Below are positions 32,239 through 45,175 of a stretch of DNA of 64,000 bases, in pieces. Location of the stretch: positions 79,903,748 to 79,967,747 of the forward strand of contig OZ018320.1 of NCBI GenBank assembly GCA_963969495.1, in the 5' to 3' direction. A model generated the notes under the pieces. The model searched no databases. It had not been told where the DNA came from and saw only the letters and a list, made by a program, of their open reading frames with translations. The translations under genes were made by a program, and so were the position numbers. Origin of the DNA: Ceratothoa steindachneri. Taxonomy: Eukaryota > Arthropoda > Malacostraca > Isopoda > Cymothoidae. Each line of letters opens with the position of its first letter. Position 1 is the stretch's first letter.

Positions 32239-33560
32239 ATGAGGATATCTGCCATAACGACATGGGGACAATGACATTAGGACATACATGGAATACCATT
32301 TATAGTGAGAGTAGTAAATTGAGAGGCAAACCTGAACTCGCTTCATCCCCACCAAAAAGCATTAGGAGAGAGGAAGATGGATAGCCTAAACTTAAAGGTC
32401 TACAAAACACAACCACTCATTTGTGTATACTTTGCAACACAATCCAACATGGTCGAGGTTGCGATAGGTTCAGTTGTAGAACGCACACTAAAGAGTCAGC
32501 CGATTTTAGACCACAGTAGAGGAGCACTCTTTCGTCAATTATTCTCCTGCCTGCTAAATATATTCAATAATTATGAAGTAACCTTACCTAGGTCAGGTAG
32601 ATGACTTGAACATCCTCCTAGTCAGCAAGCTTTGGGGACATGATGTACAAATGGTCAGTGTGGGGAAGAGTAGTTTGTTCAAGTGAGCCACCAAGTCAAT
32701 TTCTTTATTATGAATTTGGCTACTACTAATTATTATTCCCTATTCAACCTCTTTTCTTATTTCTAAGAACATGTCTGCTGCCATAGTGGTTCATATATGT
32801 ACTATATGACAGAGTGATACTAAATTCAACTGCCCATTGGCAAAATAAATATTACTCTTGAAGGAAAGATTTGATTTTATTCAACTAAAATAGCTTCCAT
32901 TTACTGCCATAAACTATGGGAACCTGGTTGGTAGACGTCTATCGGAGCCGTAGTTCGCAATGTGTCGCCTTTTTTTTTGCTTCTCGGGCCATTTATCTTT
33001 CACACATTTTCATTTCGAACATCGTCCATTTCTCTACGAACTTGAAAAAAGTCTTCTGATGGAAATGCCTTTGTTGGTTTTCGCCTTGCATAAAAATAGG
33101 CAAAGAGTCTCTCAACTCGATCCCTGAGGAGTTCTCCATAGCATTTGACAGTTAATTATTCCTCATTTCTTGTTGAGGTATAATGGCTATTGCTCTCCGC
33201 TCAAGGTTCATTTTTGATTCGTGCTCCTGGAAAAAAAAGTGTCGACCGAGGTCAGCCATTCTATATTTTTCTGTATCCATTACAGTGAACAAGTTATTAC
33301 TCGGTTCTTCATCTCGAAAGGGAGATTCATAGTGACACTATTGTGCCTGTGCTTTTTGTGCGAAGTTGTGCCTGGATGTATAAAGAGGTGTTTAGGCATT
33401 ATTATTATCCCAGTTTTTGTTTTTAGGTAAGGATGATCCTTAAAAGAGTTGCGAACTGCATTAGTACGAGAAAATGTTTGGAATTCGAATATTCATAATC
33501 ATTATCTCGTTATTATGATTGTTAACCGAGTCTTATGCATATTTGCTTCACTCCTCATCT
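32239..33560. other. Innermost right-arm DNA, no gene seen
   Basis: Reverse complement of 27234-28545, part of the sulfotransferase intron in the left arm, at about 98-99% identity. Short open frames at 32377-32604 and 33221-33430 are mirrored in the left arm but match no known protein. Confidence 0.6.
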
Positions 33561-34577
33561 TGTAGGGAGCGTGTTATATAATAGGTACGCTCCTGGCACC
33601 AAAATTGCAGGATTAATAGTCTCAACGAGAAACTCCACAAAATGGACGCTCTATGGACTTAGCAAATCCAAATAAATTGCCTTTCATGTGAATAACAGGA
33701 GTACTATGTATAATATGAGAATAGGTAGATGAAAATACATACATATGCCAATTTGTGTATATTAATTTGTATACAGAAATGGAGAATATATATATTAATA
33801 TATATGATTATAAATGAGACAAGCGGTCGTCGGAAGTAGAGCGCGGGTACACAAATATACGAACACGAAAGCTATCAAAATTGGATACCGTGTTAATAAG
33901 AGCAAACGCATAAACAAACAATTCGCGTCTTGGGATAGAGTTATCAGAACACGGGAGTCTACGAAGCAGTTCGGTAAACATAAATTCCAACCAAAGGAAA
34001 TTATTATACAAATCTGTAAAATCGGTTCATAGAATTGAGATAAAATTATCTTAAATATGTAAGTTATTATATATACACAGCTGTTCAGTAGCTATGCCCC
34101 GGGGGTAGAACTGATGAGCTCGACGACACATGCTTGTCTCGCAGACAAGTCTAGGTCACTCCCCCCCCCCCGGAAATGAAACCGTATATATAGTCGTGTT
34201 GGAGGAATTATTATTATTATTATTATTATTATTATTTTGGCAAAGTATAAGATCGATTCAGTTGAGACAATAAGATCAATTCTTTCTCCTCTTAGCGTTA
34301 CGGAACCCCCTTTAATTCGCCTAAGTCTTGTCGCTACAGAATTCAACACTTCGCGTTGATTAAGAAAACCTGCTTCTCGCCCGCAAAGTATTCTTGATGT
34401 GACGTGCCGCTTGCCACTTTAATATACCCTTATTAGAATAAAAGTATATTTTGCTACGTTCGTTCTCAAATTCATTCTTAACCCCGATTACCCGTAACAA
34501 TATGAATACCCTTACAGAATTATATTTGGAATTAGAAAAGTCCCCATTTATATAAACTGGTATCTTACCCCCCAACA
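33561..34577 (+). repeat. Gypsy-B 5' LTR
   Basis: 1017 bp, TGTAGGGAGCG to CCCCCCAACA. It contains an (ATT)n tract at about 34206-34238, where the 3' LTR received a LINE. It is followed by TGGTGACCC (34582-34590), a plausible primer-binding start. The antisense and sense open frames inside it are not genes. Confidence 0.88.
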
Positions 34578-34623
34578 GACTGGTGACCCTTCGTTTCGAC
34601 CGGACAGTGAAGGTATCAAAGAA

Positions 34624-35310
34624 ATGGACTTATCAAGCCATCGTCAGACAGGAGAAGGTGAAAAGGACTTCGTAGACGCTATCGACATCAAGCTGCCCAT
34701 CTTTAATGAAACAGCAGTCGCAGGTTGTTTCCAAATTGTGGAGGCCCAGTTTGACATCTCCGGAATGAAGAAGGAGGAGACGAAATTTTTCTATGTATTG
34801 GCCTCACTTCCTCCTGAGATCGTCGATCATCTTCCAGCAGCCATTATATCGCACCAAAATTATCAGCTTTTAATGGCGGAAGTGATTGGGCTATTCGAGA
34901 AGACCAAGCCCGAGCTTTTCGAAAAGCTCATCGCATCCTCCACGCTCACAGGCCGACCCTCGACCAATTTGGAAGAACTATGGAAACAGCCCTTCATGTA
35001 GGAGTTAGTGAAGAGCTTGTCTGACACAAGTTCATTCAGTCCTTACCGGCTAACATCATGCCTATAATCGCCACACAAAAAAAAATTAACCCTCGCTCAA
35101 TTAGGAAAACTGGCGGATCAACTTATGACATTCGACAGAGCTCAGTACCTTAGTGTAAATACTTGTAGTCAGTCGAGAAGACGCAGTGCAGTTTCAGTGC
35201 CTAACGCGTTTATGCCTTATAAAAACACCGATATGAGTGATAATAATATAAATAGTTCGGGGGAAAATGCGTGGTCAGTGCCTAAAAGTGAAAGAACCAA
35301 AGACCTATAG
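34624..35310 (+). pseudogene. Gypsy-B Gag
   Basis: The 34624-35001 frame (125 aa) has the Gag capsid pattern of metazoan gypsy elements: KLPIFNETAVAGCFQIVEAQ, then EETKFFYVLASLPPEI, then YQLLMAEVIGLFEKT. Beyond the stop, broken frames continue with LTLAQLGKLADQLMT (about 35089-35131), the end of the capsid. Stops and a shift near 35000 break it. Confidence 0.78.
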
Positions 35311-35322
35311 TTTACCGCTGAC

Positions 35323-35850
35323 ATGCGTATTTTGTCGAGAAAGCTAAGTTCTGCAAGCCCTGGTGCAGCTGGCCAAAGAGAGGGAAACAAGTGCGAATGC
35401 AACCTTCCTCCTGGCCATCTTCGCCAGTCCCGGCAGAAAACTAGCTGGCATGCCATTGCAAGCGCGGCTGGTGGTATGCCATCAGTTTTCACCGTCGCCG
35501 TTAAAGTGAGTAATAATAAATGCGAGTTTTCAATCGACACTAGGGCCAGTGTATCGATACTTCCGGCTAAATTGGTGAAATCGGGTGAATTGCGCGAGTC
35601 CAGTATAAATCTCTCAACGGTCAATGGCGGAAAAATAAAAGTGCGCGGTGAAGTTCACACGGGCATAGTGCTCCCCGGTCTTCGCCGATCATTTAGGTGG
35701 TCATTTGTATTCGCGGATACTACCTCGCTGTTATTAGGGATTGACTTTCTGAAGCATTTTAATATTTTAGTGGATTGTTTCCGCGGCATACTTATAGGCA
35801 AACAAACCAAACTTGCATCTGAAGTGAGATATCTAGAGAGCCTGCCGTAG
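35323..35850 (+). pseudogene. Gypsy-B protease, active site altered
   Basis: A retropepsin-like fold is read from residues about 50-165: FTVAVKVSNNKCEFSIDTRA, with the catalytic DTG reading DTR (about residues 73-75), and the second-loop signature LLLGIDFLKHFNILVD (about 135-150). The Gly to Arg change should abolish activity. It is followed by a gap of about 120 bp before RT. Confidence 0.82.
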
Positions 35851-35967
35851 CCTTAATTATCAATAACCTTCAGCACCTACTGCGCCATTGGAGAGCCATA
35901 TTGAAGAAATCATGAGCCTCTATACGGATCCGCACCCGCTCAGCCTTCCCCGTCATCGTCACACTCA

Positions 35968-36720
35968 GTGGCCCATACAAACGAAACTGGTTGTGCGCCA
36001 CTAACATTTGCACGGCCAAGGCCTCTTCCAATAGAGAAGTTACAGGTTGCCAAAGCAACTTTCGAAACACTATTGAAGGAGAAGGTCGTGCGCAAGTCTA
36101 AATCACCATGGGCTTGGCCATTCCACATGTTGCCGAAGAAGTCGCCTGGTGAGTACAGGGTGGTTGGCGATTTCCGAGCGCTCAATGCAATCGCCAAGCT
36201 TGACAGGTATCCATTGCCGCGGATTCCAAGTGTTACGAACCACTTCCATGGCAAAAAGATCTTTTTAAGGTTGGATTTGGTTCGTGGTTACTATACCGTT
36301 TGGTTTGTGAGAATACGTGAAGCTCCCATCCGCCCTCCGGAATGCAAGTTGCACATTCCAACGGCACATAGACAACCTTTTTCGAGGATTAGGGTTCGTT
36401 TAGGTATATATAGACGACATCCTGATATTTTTAGACGATATTGACGACCATTTGAACCATTTAGATCGTCTTCAAAATCCTGGTCCACAACGGTATGATG
36501 ATTTCCCTGGAGAAACGCGAGCTGACAAAGGGAGAGATCGATTTTTTAGGGCATCACATTTCGGTGTAATGAATTTTCCCACCCGGCAAAAAGATGAAGG
36601 AAATTGGATACATGCCATTACAAAGAGATTATAAGGGACTTCGACGATATTTAGGCATGTTGGGATACTACCGAAGAATGTTTCCTAATTTTGCCAAGAT
36701 TGCAGCCCCGTTGACCGATC
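35968..36720 (+). pseudogene. Gypsy-B reverse transcriptase remnants
   Basis: The 35968-36444 frame carries PRPLPIEKLQVAKATFETLL, KSKSPWAWPFHMLPKKS, EYRVVGDFRALNAIAKLDRY and IFLRLDLVRGYYTV (first catalytic Asp present in LDL). After frame changes, the catalytic box YIDDILIFLDDIDDHL is at about 36402-36449. About 60 residues of the palm between these blocks are missing. It is broken in several frames. Confidence 0.85.
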
Positions 36721-37300
36721 TTGTACAACTGCAACCAAAAGGCTCACGAGCTCGAGTGGAGTAATGAGGCACGAGGAGCACTTGAAAATACCAATAATTC
36801 ACCGTACCAGCGAGTGACGGATTTGCCCCAGTACGCGGCAGGTGCTGCCCTGCACCAAATGGTAGACGTATCGCCACGACCGGTTGCATTCTTTTCGAGC
36901 AAGCTAGGCCGGACGCAGCAAGCTTACTCTGCCTACAATAGAGAGCTCCTAGCGGCGTATCTTGCTTGATGTTGTCTACTTCAAGCACACGATTGAATGT
37001 TGCAAAGATACCTTGTGCACTGACTACAAGCCATTAGTATCAGCTTTTTGATCGCCGTTAATTTCAAAAACAGACAGACAGCAACGCCATTGGCCAGCCA
37101 TTTTGGAATACATCAGCGAAATCGCCTACGTGCGTGGTAAGGACAACGTAGTCGCTGACTGCCTTTCAAGGAACGTCAATTCGATCCAAATTGACTCCTT
37201 TGACCTCCAAGCTTTGGCAGCAGCACAACATAATGATAAGTATACAAAGGAATCTCGCTCGCAATTAAAATATTCCCCTTTTCCCGGGGAAGTTCAATAA
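36721..37300 (+). pseudogene. Gypsy-B RNase H remnants
   Basis: 36721-36969 includes AGAALHQMVDVSPRPVAFFS, SKLGRTQQAYSAYNRELLAA (the RNase H E motif), then in another frame DYKPLVSAF (about 37020-37050). 37103-37300 carries the connection EYISEIAYVRGKDNVVADCL, typical of the gypsy RNase H end. Stops and shifts are present throughout. Confidence 0.8.
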
Positions 37301-37369
37301 TGGTGTGAAGTAACATCAAGATACCCATGTCCATTTGTCCCTATGACGTGCAGAAGGACTATCTTAAAT

Positions 37370-38594
37370 CAATTAGATAATCTGTCATACCCTGGAGTCA
37401 ATGCTTCACTTCGTCTTATCAAATCACGATATTTATGACCCAGTATGGACATGGATATTCGCTCCTGCTGGACAAGGGAGTACCTCGCATGCCAATGTTC
37501 TAAGATTAGTCGCCACACGAAACCCACGACACTGCCGATTAACATTTCATCTTCAAGGTTCGAAACTGTGCCTATCGACATAGTTGGACCACTGCCACGC
37601 GTGTGCACTGCCTGGACAATCATACCCTTCACACACTCGATACTTACTTTCGTGCATCGAACGAGCTACAATATGGATAGAAGCACTACCGTTTCCGGTC
37701 ATAAGTGCTGCAACGGTTGCGTCACGTAGTGACCGAGAGAGGTGCCCAATTCGAATCCGAACTATTCAAGGAACTGTCTGCCCTCGTCGGTTTTCATCGT
37801 CTCCTCACCACGGCGTACAGACCGCCCACAAACGGGATGGTGGAATAGGCACATAGGACTCGACAAAGCTTGCTGGTTGCAATTCCAATTATCGTTCTAG
37901 GCATTCGTTCTTTTCTCAGTGACTGTGGATTTTCACCTTTCCCGGCAGTCACGGGAACCACACCCTTGTGGGTCCCTGACCCACTGTCGGGCGAGGGACG
38001 GGGACGGGGTTGCCACCACCACCACACTCTTGTGCCCAACTCTTAGTCTCGTCATAGTCATCGGAGACCGACTCTAAGTTTATTAAACAACTGGCATCAA
38101 CCATAGCACAAGTCGATTTCACGCGGGCATCCATAAGGCACTTGCACTCGGTGCCCAAGACTTTCGTGCCCTAAGATCTTCAGGAAGCAACTCTTATATG
38201 GGTCCGATTAGAGCGCGTTCGCAAACTAGTAGAAGTGCTATATGCTGGCCCTTTTCTGGTGATCGAACGCGACAGCAAAGTCTACAAGCTGGAATTTCCT
38301 GATGGAAGAAGGGACACTGTCTCAGTAGACAGACTGAAACCGATGAGATTACCAACCTGGCAAAAGGACGAAGTGCCAGGTAATCAGCGATGCTCATGGA
38401 AACAGGCTGAGCACAGGAGTAGGATCAGTTGCACTTCGCCTCGTGGAGTTGATTCAACAAAAGACGATGATACTTCAGGTAATCGACGAGACGCCTCTAC
38501 AGGAACCGGAGAAAATAACAGAAAGACGGAAGTTTTCACGCGCTTAGGGAGACGAGTCACGTTTGCCGGGGATCCGTCATTCATATACTTCTGA
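37370..38594 (+). pseudogene. Gypsy-B integrase remnants
   Basis: A degraded zinc-binding HHCC part lies around 37385-37510 (YPGVNASLRLIKS, then ECLACQCSKI-like). The catalytic core follows: RFETVPIDIVGPLP (37556-37597), IERATIWIEALPFPVISAAT (37658-37717), TERGAQFESELFKELSALVG (37732-37791) and TAYRPPTNGMVE. The C-terminal domain is in 38235-38594 with YAGPFLVIERDSKVYKLEFP and VSVDRLKPM. Multiple frames and a stop after GMVE show decay. Confidence 0.82.
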
Positions 38595-39321
38595 ATCCTT
38601 GTGTAGGCATTATTGTAGCGGCACATTAAATAAAAGAGGAAGAGACATAAATATATAGACACCTTGCTTCTCTATAGTTTTTTTTTTTCTTTTTGCGTGC
38701 CATATTGTATTTGTACGGTGTCGTAACGTAATTATAGGATTTGTAGAGGAATTAAAAAGAAAGGGAACCAAATTGTGAAATAAATTATGTATCATGGTAT
38801 TAATTTGTATATATATATATACAAAGGTGGGCGTTATCACGATAACGATATCGGGTTATCGGTTATCCGATATTTTTTTCCGCGTTAGCGATTAATCGGT
38901 ATCGCCGATACTTTTGGTTCCAAACTAGCGATAATCGATAATTTAAGTTTTTGGTTCCAGTTTAGCACAGGGGCGAGCTGCGCGTGCCTTGGAGTTGGGA
39001 ATAGGTAGGTCCGAGCTGGAAGGAGGATCCTCAAAACCTATGAGGAGATGAAGAAGAGCCTCACCAGGCATGAAACTAAGAAACAGTATTCAAATACTCT
39101 TACTATTGTATTATAAAATAACGCTATATATAGTCAATAATCAATATTGTATTATAATTTTGGATTTATCGATTTATCGGTTATCACCTTATCAATGCCC
39201 TGTTCGTATATTAAGATCCTGTTAGACATTATGTGCGCCAAAATATGTATTTGATATCTATTTACCTATAAATTTATTATGTACTATTCTCTCAATAACT
39301 CCATTACTGGCAGGGGAGTGC

Positions 39322-41591
39322 TATAGGGAGCGTGTTATATAATAGGTACCTCCTGGCCCCCAAATTGCAGGATTAATAGGCTAACGAGAAACTCTACAAA
39401 ATGGACGCTCTTTGGACTTAGCAAATCCAAATAAATTGCTTTTTATGTGAATAACAGGAATACTATGCATAATATAATAATAAGTAGATGAAAACACAGC
39501 CTAGGCCACGGCCCCCTGTAAATGAAACCGTATATATAGTCGTGTTAGAGGAATTATCATTATTATTGATATTCCTACCGAAGCCGGGCAAACCGAAACA
39601 CCAAGTCGGATGCTTTCGTCCTATCTTGCTCCTGAAATTTCTAGGTAAAGTCCTAGAAAAGATCCTTAACAAAAGGTTGATCAACCACCTTAACGAAAAC
39701 AACCTAACCCACAACTGCACGGGTTCCGGAGCAAGCGAGGGACAGACACCGCGCTAGCAATCATAACGGAAAAAGTTGCTACTGAAACAGCGCGAGGCAA
39801 TAGAGTTGATATTGTACTCCGTGATGTTGCTAAAGCCTTTGACAAAGTGTGGTTCCCTGGCTTAAAAGCCAAAATCTGTGACTTTAATATAGAAACACTG
39901 CAAAACACTGCAACTATCTAGATGAGAGGAAAGCAGTATTGCAGATAAACGGCCAAACGGGCGGCGCAATTAATCTGCAAACGGGTGTCCCACAGTGAGG
40001 CTGCCTCTCACCAACACTGTACACAGTGTACACCAGGGACCTTCTGCATCCAACCCATGAATATATATACAACTAGCGGACGATATCACACAGTGAAAGG
40101 AAAAAACTCAAGGGCATCGCCCTAAGAACAGGAATAGAAATTAAAAACCTAAATGATTACGAAAAAAGGAATAAAATTAAGACAAACAAAGATAAGTTCA
40201 AGCTAATACCCATGAACAGAAGGAAAAAAGCCACGCGTAGATGGAGAGGCATATTATTTTTTTAACAGAAGGACGTGTCTTCGGACTAAAATTAACAACG
40301 TCATGCTATACATGCCATCTACCACAAAAAATCATTGAAACAAAATCTACCTTATCAGCACTATACAGATTCAGACAACTATCAACCAAAAATAAAAGAA
40401 AATTATACCTGGCCTTAGTATAACCTAAGCTCCTATACCCAATAGTACCATTGAACGCATTAAGTAACTCCTAAATCAGGAAGATCCAAAGAGTCTAAAA
40501 TCAAGCCACTAGATTCATAAAAAATACAAGAAGACAAGATTACATTCCAACAGAAGAACTCCACTGCACAACTACTATAGAACCCATAAACAAAAAAGAG
40601 CAAGAAAACTGTGGGAAAAAAATAAATATACAATACCCCAGAATATAATAGACCAAACCATCGTACATGAACACGAAATCCGCCGTACGCCCTATAAACA
40701 ACGCTTGAACGGAAGCCTGAGAAAAACATTAAAAAACGTCAATCAAATCTATAGGTAATAAACTATAGTACATAAATGTAACTACCAGAAACGTAGCAAC
40801 TAAAAAAGGACAACCGATTATGAATACCAACTATACACATCAAATTGGAACCCGATGAGGAACTAAAAGTAATTGCTGACCATATAAAAAAAAAAAATTA
40901 AAAACAATTTTAAATAAAATAAATAAATAAATACTAAAAAAAAAGCGAGAGAAGCACAAAAATTAAAAAATGATACAGACGCTCAATTGAGCAAGAGAAA
41001 ACAAAGTCTCCAATGCTTAATATAACTATGTATCTCAAAAAACAAAATTATAAAAGAAAAACGAAAGCGTTAGCCAGGCAACCTGGCATAAATCTTTAAC
41101 ATCTTCACTGCATCATCTTCATCTATCATCCTACACACATTAACACCCACACCAACACACGACATTTTAATTTATATCTATCATATCTCACTATCTCTAA
41201 ACATTCTAACTTTATTCATCTTATGCATATGCTTATCATTATTATTATTTTGGAACAGGAGAAGTTCGATTCAGTCAAGACATTAAGATCAATTCGTTCT
41301 CACCTTAGCGTTACGGAACCCCCTTTAATTCTCTTAAGTCTTTTCGCTCCAGAATTCAATACTTCCCATTGAATAAGGAAACCTGCTTGTCTATCGCAAA
41401 GTATTCTTGACGTGCAGCTTGGCGCTTTAATAGTTCCTTATTAGAATAAACGTATATTTTGCTACGTCCTTTCTCAAAGACCTTCTTTACTCAGATTTCC
41501 CGTAAACCTTCGGTAAGCCCAGTCAAAAATAAGAATACCCTTGCGGAATCATCTTTGGAGTCATTCATATAAAGTGGTAACCAACCCGACA
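39322..41591 (+). repeat. Gypsy-B 3' LTR, split by a LINE
   Basis: LTR sequence is at 39322-39567 and 41247-41591 (about 590 bp in all). It ends CCAACCCGACA. The 400-bp segment of the 5' LTR between about 33760 and 34170 is missing here. Just before it, 38595-39321 is non-coding, with a TATATA tract at 38809-38822 and a pair of CGATA-rich repeats around 38840-38945. Confidence 0.85.
39568..41232 (+). mobile_element. 5'-truncated non-LTR retrotransposon (LINE)
   Basis: A 14-bp target duplication TTATCATTATTATT brackets it (39554-39567 and 41233-41246). It begins inside the reverse transcriptase fingers with IFLPKPGKPKHQVGCFRPIL (about 39570-39630) and LKFLGKVLEKILNKRLINHL. It continues after a shift with TALAIITEKVATETARGN and DIVLRDVAKAFDKVWFPGLK (about 39795-39870), the palm A motif. 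Stops follow. This is a Jockey/CR1-like RT. The tail from 40850 is A-rich. Confidence 0.85.
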
Positions 41592-43507
41592 TAAACTGGT
41601 GAAATTGGTAACTCACCGCTATAAACTGACTACCCCGCTATGACTTGTCAACTATACACCCCCCCCCATAATCTGACGTATGCCATGGCGAATGTTTCGT
41701 ACGATAACAATAAACAAACACTAACGGTCGCACGAAAATAAATAAATGGTAGTGAGTGTACTTTCGATTGTTTTCGTTAAGGTTCGCGTAATAATGTTAG
41801 GAAATTCGATCATGCTTGAAATCTTCCGTTTTTCTTACGATATTTATGCATGTAATATTTAATTATTGGTTCAGAGCACAATCTGTTCTTTTATTTCCTT
41901 CCAACATCATTTCTTCGTCTTCTTTGGTTTCCGTAAACAGATATGTTGTTAATAATAACTCAGTATTTAGGGCTCTGAGATAATATGGTGGTATTTGTTA
42001 AGCCTAACCATTCAATTATTCCTTCTCTATTTTCTCACATTAATAATTATTTATCCGACTCCCCATCTTTCGACTTCTTTTCCTAAAAAAATAATCTGTC
42101 TTCTGGTATACGTAGTGAAGTAAATTATTTTAAAATTCGAGTGTGTGTAATCAACGCCTGACTTGTATATTAAACACTTTTAAAATTTGAGTTTATTAGG
42201 GTTGGAGTACAGTAGAGTTAGACTTCAACGGATGCATACCTGTTACTGATGGCCGACAACTTAACACCATTTTACGGAAACAGGAGCAAGTGTTAAGTGA
42301 TTCTGAATGAAAAGGATGTCAATTCATGGATCCAATGTGCGTTCGCTGGGTCAGGGTCACAAGGGCCTGCGAGTTACACCTTTGCGAACACTTATTCGCT
42401 CTCTTTAGCTATCTTGATATGAATTAAGGTTGTTCAATGCCACTTCCAATGGAACTGTTTTCGCTTTTTTTTAAAAAAATTACTTTGAAATGAGATCAAC
42501 GATCTTGGAACCTCTTCGACAGATCTTAAGTTAGTTATATTTGTCTGTTTACTTTGCTTCCATCTCTTTTGGTGTATGGACTAGTGAATTATAATTTGAT
42601 TTTGAAAAGCGAAGTATAATTTTTTATTTCTAGTTGAATATTAGTTACAAACATAGTGTTCGACAATCAGATCAGAGAAGGCATACAATAAATTTGATCT
42701 TGTTTTTCCGAAACAATCCTGAAACAGGATTGTGAGAAGTTTCTTCTGTATCCATTGTTTATTCCATTATTTATTCCATTGTTTAGCCGCTTGTTTCTTT
42801 CTCTATGATGTTTGGATCAGGTTAGTATGAACATATCTTGGGTGGAGGATATTTGGAAACGCTTTCCATTCGTGCAGTATATTGTTGATCTTTGCCGAGC
42901 AAATTTTAAATTATTGGTAGCATGATTTGCACTCTTTTGGCTCCGATCGGGATGGTGAGTTTTAACATGTCTACCCTTCCCACTTTCTCTTTCTATTGCT
43001 CCTCTATCTTTCATTTCCTTATCTATCGTTGGACGAATCGAAAAGGTTATGTCAGTTATAGCATGAGAACCCTGCTTCGGCTGACATCTAGACATCCAGA
43101 GGATTATTTGGGGATCTTTGTCATTTATACATTTTGACTTTCTCTATTTTCATCACGTTCTTTACAGATTTCTCTTTACAAACTTTATGTGGGGGATGCT
43201 TTCGTTGGTTTTCTCTTTAAATTTGGAGAAGGAAGTATCTGTGTTTTGGCAACTCTTGCTACTCATCTTCCAAATATATTTTTACATGACCATTTTTTTC
43301 AGCTCTGTCAAATACTCTGTGGCCGAAAACCAACGTCATCTCACAGTATAACCCGCCTCTTTAGGCCCATTATGCTCAACCATCACTACTTCTTTATTTT
43401 CATGTCCCCTCATAAGTAGCGACCAAAGAGGGGTGATTTTTGGATTGGGAACTTCCAAATATTTTATTTTTACCATAGGCCTAATTTGTGTCTCTACTTG
43501 ATCTCAG
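41592..43507. other. Right-arm copy of sulfotransferase intron
   Basis: Reverse-complement counterpart of 24859-26771. No separate gene is seen. Open frames at 42922-43419 mirror those at 24947-25436 and match nothing known. Confidence 0.6.
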
Positions 43508-43820
43508 GGTTCTTCTCATTCGGTATGAAAACTTCGCTCTTGACCCCATAAAAGAAAGCTGGAAGATCCTTCACTTCCTTGGACTGAAGTTCACCGCATC
43601 CGCGGAAGCCTTCGCAGCCTCTCAGACGATGAATGTCCCAGAGCCACAACCGAAAGATCCGTTCTCTACTCGTCGTAACTCACAGACCAGAGTTTATGCG
43701 TGGTTGGGTAGCCTACCATTCTCAACTGTTGCCACCATTCAGGAATCTTGCCTCGATATTCTTGACGCATTTGATTACCATATTTTTGCCTCCGAAGAGC
43801 AGTATCTCATGGCACGTTAA
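43508..43820 (+). pseudogene. Orphan sulfotransferase exon 2
   Basis: The same 313-bp exon as 24546-24858, with the acceptor GATCTCAG intact and stop at 43818-43820. The matching exon 1, with both PAPS-binding motifs, is absent from the right arm. Of four base differences from the left copy three change residues: RYED to RYEN, SRK to SWK, and IHHF to ILHF. That excess suggests relaxed constraint, but the count is small. It cannot encode a working enzyme alone. Confidence 0.8.
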
Positions 43821-44944
43821 ATGTCTTTCTTTACCCTACCATCAATACACTAAGGTGGTAACAATAATACTAACTTGAAATATTATGAGAGTAAAGCAAA
43901 TTAGTCAAATCCAACAGAAATCAATTAACTCAACAAGCGAGCTATAACAACTAAAGGAGAGGAAGTGAACAATTACACTCGTCAACCATCACACGAAAAG
44001 AGCAAAAATAGTGTTCAAATTTCATTGGCTTTATAGGCTATATTTTTATCGATGGTGACAAAAAAAACCACTTCCATCTCCTACATTCTTGCCCCTTTCA
44101 ATGCAGAGCTGTTGGCTATAGCTCCAAAATAAATGCTCCCTATCATCATCATCATCATCATCATCATCACGATGTAGTGGAAAACTACACTGGCATTGAA
44201 AGAGCTCGATTGTCTTTAGAATACTGCAAACTATTTATTATAATCTGATCGAAAGTTCTGATTAACAATTTATATTCAAATGTTATTTAGTTCAGGCACT
44301 TTGTCCAGCTTGCAACTACTCCATTCTCTCGAAGGGGATTTTAATTCGTTAGGTAATGTGGGGAGTTTAGGGGCAGCTTCACATCTTCTTGGTCCCTAAG
44401 GCTTCAAGAAGCCTCCTCGGGGTATCTAAGACACACACTTGCTCTACTCACCACTTTTTAAACAGTTATATGAAATTATTTCGGAGAAGATAGTACTATC
44501 TCGATGGAGATAAAGAGAGTTCAACTTAAGGATTCCTTATTTATGTCATATTAAACAAATTAACTGTTTTTGCCTGCTACAAATCCCCTCAGGTAGATTA
44601 TTACAAAAATGTAAACCTTTTTTTTATGAATAAAATCCGTCAAAATATATGTTTAAGGTATTCCACTTATTTGTTTCCAACGAATCTAAATTCAATTCAT
44701 TTTATCAATCATCCCCAGGTTCTTCTTTTCGCCTTGATATCTATTTGGTTAGGCAATGCCGAGTTCTTTCAAGCTTAGGTGTAACCCTTCTCATCTAAGC
44801 CCTATCTACATGACCTAATATATACTTGTAAGAACCAAAAAATCATTAAAAAAACATTCATATATTTTAGAAATATACATAAGCGATATTTATATGAATA
44901 AATCCGAGCCTGGTAAAGAAGGTGGGAGACCTGGTCCCCCGATT
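43821..44944. other. Right-arm non-coding DNA
   Basis: Mirror of about 23476-24545, including the (ATC)n tract at 44142-44170. Small indels distinguish the arms (for example near 44045-44080 and 44465-44500). Confidence 0.6.
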
Positions 44945-45175
44945 CGCAATAGATTCCAGTCCCTTTTTGCCTTCTTCGAATTGAGCACACCCGCGGCACG
45001 CACCACCATTTGATGGAACGCCCCCTGCAACTTACTACGACGACTGCGTTGTCCCCCAGACTGTTCTGCACATTTTTGTTGAATGTCTCAGTCTTGGAGA
45101 TCTTTGTACACGTTACCTGTCCCAGTACCGGATAAGATGGGTTGTTACCGTGTGTCTCTCATAATCGGCACGGTT
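44945..45175 (+). pseudogene. LINE 3' coding tail relic, right copy
   Basis: Mirror copy of 23255-23475. It reads DDCVVPQTVLHIFVECLS in the plus direction and is more diverged after about 45080 than the surrounding arm, with several changes and a 2-bp indel near 45150. Confidence 0.62.

Larger units (their letters stand above)
33561..41591 (+). mobile_element. Ty3/gypsy retrotransposon Gypsy-B, full length, decayed
   Basis: The 5' LTR is 33561-34577 and the 3' LTR is 39322-41591, interrupted by a LINE. Between them are gag, protease, RT, RNase H and integrase remnants in Ty3/gypsy order. The left arm has a solo LTR at exactly this place (26772-27233), so the right arm keeps the older state. 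The LTRs are strongly diverged: the 3' LTR lacks about 400 bp present in the 5' LTR and its first bases read TATAGGG instead of TGTAGGG. The flanks (CATCT and TAAAC) are not a duplication. Either the element is old or its two ends came from different insertions. Confidence 0.9.
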
